Source of the DNA: Tetracladium setigerum
Lineage: Eukaryota > Ascomycota > Leotiomycetes > Helotiales
NCBI GenBank assembly: GCA_031472005.1
Contig: PZJY01000005.1
Location: 2,542,001-2,606,000 of the forward strand
Direction: 5' to 3'
Length of the DNA stretch: 64,000 nt
Below are positions 60,691 to 64,000 of the stretch, piece by piece. The notes beneath the pieces were generated by a model. The model was not told the origin of the DNA. It saw only the letters and a program-made list of their open reading frames with translations, and did no database searches. Every line of letters starts with the position of its first letter. Position 1 is the first letter of the stretch. The position numbers and the translations under genes were made by a program.

Positions 60691-61480
60691 ATGTCACAAC
60701 TACCAAGGTAAGTCGACTCTCTCGACCCTGATTATCCCCACGATCAGCGAATTTCGATTCGGACAAGTCCATGCATTACTGACCCGCGCCATCTAGAAAC
60801 AAGAAAGGCCAAGGCCGTCGACCAGCAAGTGAAGTCCACAACATGATCCCCGGTCACACCGTAACGGTTCATGACAACGACCGACACTGGGAGAACAACC
60901 CACCCTACAGCCACGCCACCAAGCACATCCCAATCAAAAGCACGGAAACTGAAGATGGTCTTTCTACTACAAGACATGGATCTTATGAATCTTCTACCCC
61001 AGGACATGGAAGCATGGTCTACTCGTCACCTTTGCATGACAGAGCATCAGCAGTAGATGAACACGACATTGATGTTTGGCAACTCGGTAGAATCTTCGAT
61101 GTAGCTGGTGATATGACTTCGGTTTATCCGGGTCGAAGGCTTAGTCCTGGTCGGCTTATTGTGGTTGGTGGAGAGGGTGTTAGAGCGGAGGCTATTCGGT
61201 TTCCAGAGTGGATCATGGCGTGAGTTATCATTCTTCCCGCCTCCTAGGTATGAATGAATTGTGCTGATAATGTTGATGCAGAATTGAGGAGAACTGGAAT
61301 TGCCACATCAATGACTTGGTTGTTGTGAGAAGGGTGGACATGACAAACTTGCTACAGAGCTATACAGACAAGTTGAAGCAACACGAGAGAGATGCAAAGG
61401 AGAGAGAGGACTGGATCAAGAGATTGGAGGAGGAGAATGAAAAGTTTGGGGCAGAGAGGGACGCAGAATCTAATCAGTAA
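60691..61480 (+). CDS. Uncharacterised protein with C-terminal coiled coil, 212 residues
   Basis: Exons 60691-60707, 60797-61219 and 61282-61480 give 212 residues with matching phases. The first coding exon is only 17 bases (MSQLP plus a split Arg codon), followed by basic NKKGQGRRPAS. The middle is His/Ser/Thr-rich and probably disordered; then comes DIDVWQLGRIFDVAGDMTSV, suggesting a small folded element. The C-terminus from about residue 175 is a charged heptad-like helix (LQSYTDKLKQHERDAKERED) predicted to coil. No family is recognised. The stop at 61480 lies only 66 bases from the convergent stop of the GlcG-like gene. Confidence 0.65.
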
Positions 61481-61546
61481 ATCGTCGGAATTATCATTAG
61501 CGGGCAAAGGGAAATTAACGGAAACATAGCGCAGAATAACAATATT

Positions 61547-62240
61547 TCACAATTTTGCCTTGATGAGCCCTTCTTCTTCCTCCTTCATAGCTTTCTCGAC
61601 GGCTGCTTTTCCAGCAGCGACAACCTCCTGGTCCTGGGCTGGCGTACCGGTACTTGCTCCAATCTGAGATAGGTTATGTTAACATTTATATCCTACCATC
61701 ACGAGGTAGAAAAGAAACTCACCCCACCAACTACAACTCCTTTTGAATTGACAATTGGTAAGCCCCCAGCAAAGGTAGTGAATCGCCCACCGTTTGTATT
61801 TCCCAATCCTGTCAATCATCAATTTAAATCCATTTCCCCAAAACCAGCATGTGCCACACAGGAAAGTCACATACCAAAAGCAACCCCACCAGGCCAAACA
61901 GCCTCTCTATAAACCCCGGTACCTATCATCAATCAAATTAGCAACAATCCAAACAAAACACCCTCTTCCTGTACCCAACACCCAACCCCAAGGAATATTC
62001 ATTTCAGAGAGACTTACTATTTTTATGCCCAGCAGCTGTAAAAGCCTTATCAATGGCAATACTAATACTTGTAATCTTTGCATTTGGCATTCTTGAAAAA
62101 TGTAACAAATGGGTTGAAGCATCCACAATGGCGATATTGAAATCTATCCCTAGGGTGGCCGCGTGGGCTTCTGCTGCGGCGATGGCGATGCGGGCCGCTG
62201 CGAGGGTTAGTTGGGGTTGTGCTTGGATGAGGGAAGGCAT
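61547..62240 (-). CDS. GlcG/HbpS-like protein (DUF336 family)
   Basis: Exons 62240-62018, 61922-61875, 61808-61723 and 61663-61547 (minus) give 157 residues, the usual size. Family hallmarks are LTLAAARIAIAAAEAHAATL, FNIAIVDASTHLLHFSRMP, SISIAIDKAFTAAGHK, and FAGGLPIVNSKGVVVGG followed by IGASTGTPAQDQEVVAAG. Relatives bind heme (HbpS) or accompany glycolate or other catabolic genes; in fungi the role is not defined. One exon is only 48 bases. The start at 62240 gives the canonical N-terminus; an open frame upstream could add a basic extension. Convergent with the coiled-coil gene. Confidence 0.87.
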
Positions 62241-62675
62241 GTTGGATTGCAGCCGTTTTATTGTGAGGGCGCGTCGTGGGAGAGGAGCTGGGATGAGATT
62301 CTTGTTTTGATAAATTGGTTGGTTGGTTAGTTGGCGCTGATGTGGGAGTGGAAATGGAGTGGGATAAGATTCAACTGAGATGAGTTTGAGACAAGGGCAA
62401 AGGGGAAAGAGGTGATGATGTCGAGATGAGTGGAGGTTGTCGAAGAGCCAAGAATGGCCTCGGTTATGTTGATGGAATAGTGGGTTGAGACGAAGAGGAC
62501 CTGAGCTTTGACAGGGCAACTACTGCAGGTACAGTACAAAATTTGGGAGTGTAATGTTGCTGATAATGCAGGTGTTAAAGGTGGAGTTATATTTGAGAAC
62601 TATATTTTAACTTTTTTCACAACTATGTGAGCAAGTTTGATAAAGGTCAAATTGCGCGCCTGCCTGCGTGTTCCA
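62241..62675. other. Intergenic between GlcG-like and HET-type genes
   Basis: 435 bases with the GlcG-like promoter and the 3' end of the HET-type gene. A TACAGTA heptamer lies near 62530. No gene is seen. Confidence 0.4.
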
Positions 62676-64000
62676 CTATGCCAACGTGAACATCTTTTCC
62701 TCAAGAAAACCCTTTTCCACTTGCACCCTCGCTTCTCCATCCATAAAACCATGCACATACGCCCCTCCAACAATCATAAAAATATCTTCCTTACTTGCTC
62801 GATCAGCAATCTCAACTACCATCACAACCAAAGGCACCTTCGCCCCACGCAAGACAACCACGCGATCACCCTCCTCCGTTTTAAGCGGCACCATAGCATA
62901 ATGCCCACACCCCAAAGTTGCAAATTTCATCTTTTCCAAAATATTCTGATAACACTTCCCCATCTTCAAGTCCGACAACTTGTTGATCGAATTTAGCTTG
63001 GTCCCATCTATCAGGTCTTCAAGATCGTAAATGGCCTGGTCCTCTTCTAGGGGTGGAAGTTTCGGTTGACTTTTTAAAATCGCTAGGTCGTGGTGGATAT
63101 CAGATGTGCTGAGGCGAACCATGGGATAGACTTTACAGTCTACCGAAATAGTCCGCCAAAAGCCCTCGTATAATGCGTTGCTGGCAATGCGCTCCGGGCT
63201 TGATATTTCCTTGCCCTCTTCTTCTTCTTCTTCTCCCTCTTGGTCCTGTACTCTGAGGACCTCATCAGGCATATAACTTCGCGCTCGGAGGTAATTAATA
63301 AGCCTTATTTGCTGTGAAGTTTCGTAGCCATACAAATAAGAATATGGAGGAAATTCCCGCATGTGAGCGACCTTTCCCAACTCAATACCAGGAAGTGAAA
63401 GATGACCATTTGCAGATATCTGACATGGAGTATCGCAGTGTCGGTCACCAGCACAAAAGATACCTCGCTGTGCAAATAGAAAGAAAGTCCTGTCATCGTC
63501 GAAATCCCCCCCGAAGTTCGGCACCCACTTTGGCAAAGTCTCCTCGTTGTGAAGTCCCCATGGACTTTGACAGAGGATGTCCAGATTTGCGCTGTAGTCG
63601 ACGAGAGTGCGTGCTACATCGATGTAGACATCTCTTTTGGGCTTGTGATAATCGGCTTTGATGCCAAGTGTGTTTGATGCCAGGCCTAGGAGAGCAAACA
63701 CCATGTCACGAGGATCCGTAGACTCCGTGTGTCTGAATCGAGCGAGCACATCGAGTAGCGTCGACTCTGTTCCGCCTTTTTCCATCTCGCGGGCGCAATT
63801 TCGTTGGTTGTTGATGAGCTGCGGGCTGGCGAATATTTCTGATATACTTCTGAATGTACCGTGACCGAAAGACCTGTGGAAAGCATCGTTGCAATAATTA
63901 GGACCGTTGAGAGTTGCAAGTACCGCTTCAACGAGTGACCATTCCATCACTTGGTGTCCCAATAATAACTGTACTTGCGGTGCGAATGCAGCTTCTTGTA
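62676..64000 (-). CDS. HET-type (heterokaryon incompatibility) protein, partial, N-terminus outside window
   Basis: A minus-strand frame is open from the window end (64000) down to the stop at 62676, about 441 residues. The sequence QEAAFAPQVQLLLGHQVMEW near the edge, followed by LLDVLARFRHTESTDPRDMVFALLGLA and IDVARTLVDYSANLDILC, is the standard C-terminal flank of fungal HET-domain proteins, just after the HET core, which must lie beyond 64000. Such proteins take part in non-self recognition and regulated cell death, though many family members have no known function. A Glu-only tract (about residue 265 of the visible part) comes from a CTT-rich stretch. No internal break is seen. The true start is not in the window. 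Confidence 0.85.
   Translation of the reverse strand, partial: QEAAFAPQVQLLLGHQVMEWSLVEAVLATLNGPNYCNDAFHRSFGHGTFRSISEIFASPQLINNQRNCAREMEKGGTESTLLDVLARFRHTESTDPRDMVFALLGLASNTLGIKADYHKPKRDVYIDVARTLVDYSANLDILCQSPWGLHNEETLPKWVPNFGGDFDDDRTFFLFAQRGIFCAGDRHCDTPCQISANGHLSLPGIELGKVAHMREFPPYSYLYGYETSQQIRLINYLRARSYMPDEVLRVQDQEGEEEEEEGKEISSPERIASNALYEGFWRTISVDCKVYPMVRLSTSDIHHDLAILKSQPKLPPLEEDQAIYDLEDLIDGTKLNSINKLSDLKMGKCYQNILEKMKFATLGCGHYAMVPLKTEEGDRVVVLRGAKVPLVVMVVEIADRASKEDIFMIVGGAYVHGFMDGEARVQVEKGFLEEKMFTLA

Overview
The window looks like nuclear DNA of a filamentous ascomycete (Pezizomycotina; a Leotiomycetes-like origin is my guess). Genes carry short GT..AG introns of roughly 45-100 bases, promoters are long and rich in microsatellites, and the gene set is typical: a MedA developmental regulator, BEM1 scaffold, HST3/HST4-type sirtuin, two Zn2Cys6 transcription factors and a HET-domain gene. 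I see no tRNA, rRNA, CRISPR array or intact transposon. Exon-intron models were built by hand from reading frame, splice sites and remembered family motifs.

Layout. 0-24 kb is mostly housekeeping: an MTP18-like mitochondrial protein, a sugar O-acetyltransferase, the AFG1 mitochondrial ATPase, a Zn2Cys6 regulator (minus), BEM1, a flavin monooxygenase with an NTF2-like N-terminus, an uncharacterised protein (minus) and a large sirtuin. 24-28 kb is AT-rich and repeat-bearing and holds a protein with a duplicated beta-rich domain. 28-40 kb is a catabolic cluster: 2,3-dihydroxybenzoate decarboxylase, an NTF2-like protein, a family III CoA-transferase, catechol 1,2-dioxygenase, a Zn2Cys6 regulator and a salicylate-hydroxylase-type monooxygenase. 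Two of these enzymes would make catechol (from 2,3-dihydroxybenzoate and from salicylate) and one would cleave it to cis,cis-muconate, so the set reads as a salicylate/dihydroxybenzoate funnel with its own regulator. 40-56 kb holds only medA (minus) and an unusually long gene-free region upstream of it. 56-64 kb has a sugar transporter, two uncharacterised genes, a GlcG/HbpS-like gene and the 3' part of a HET-type gene that runs off the window.

Cross-cutting observation. At least ten sites in seven genes, including single-copy housekeeping genes (AFG1, BEM1, medA), need exactly one extra base to keep the reading frame. In every case a base is missing, and it lies in or beside a short G or C run. 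Assembly indels in G/C homopolymers explain this better than independent pseudogenisation. Gene extents below assume this, and each affected entry says so.
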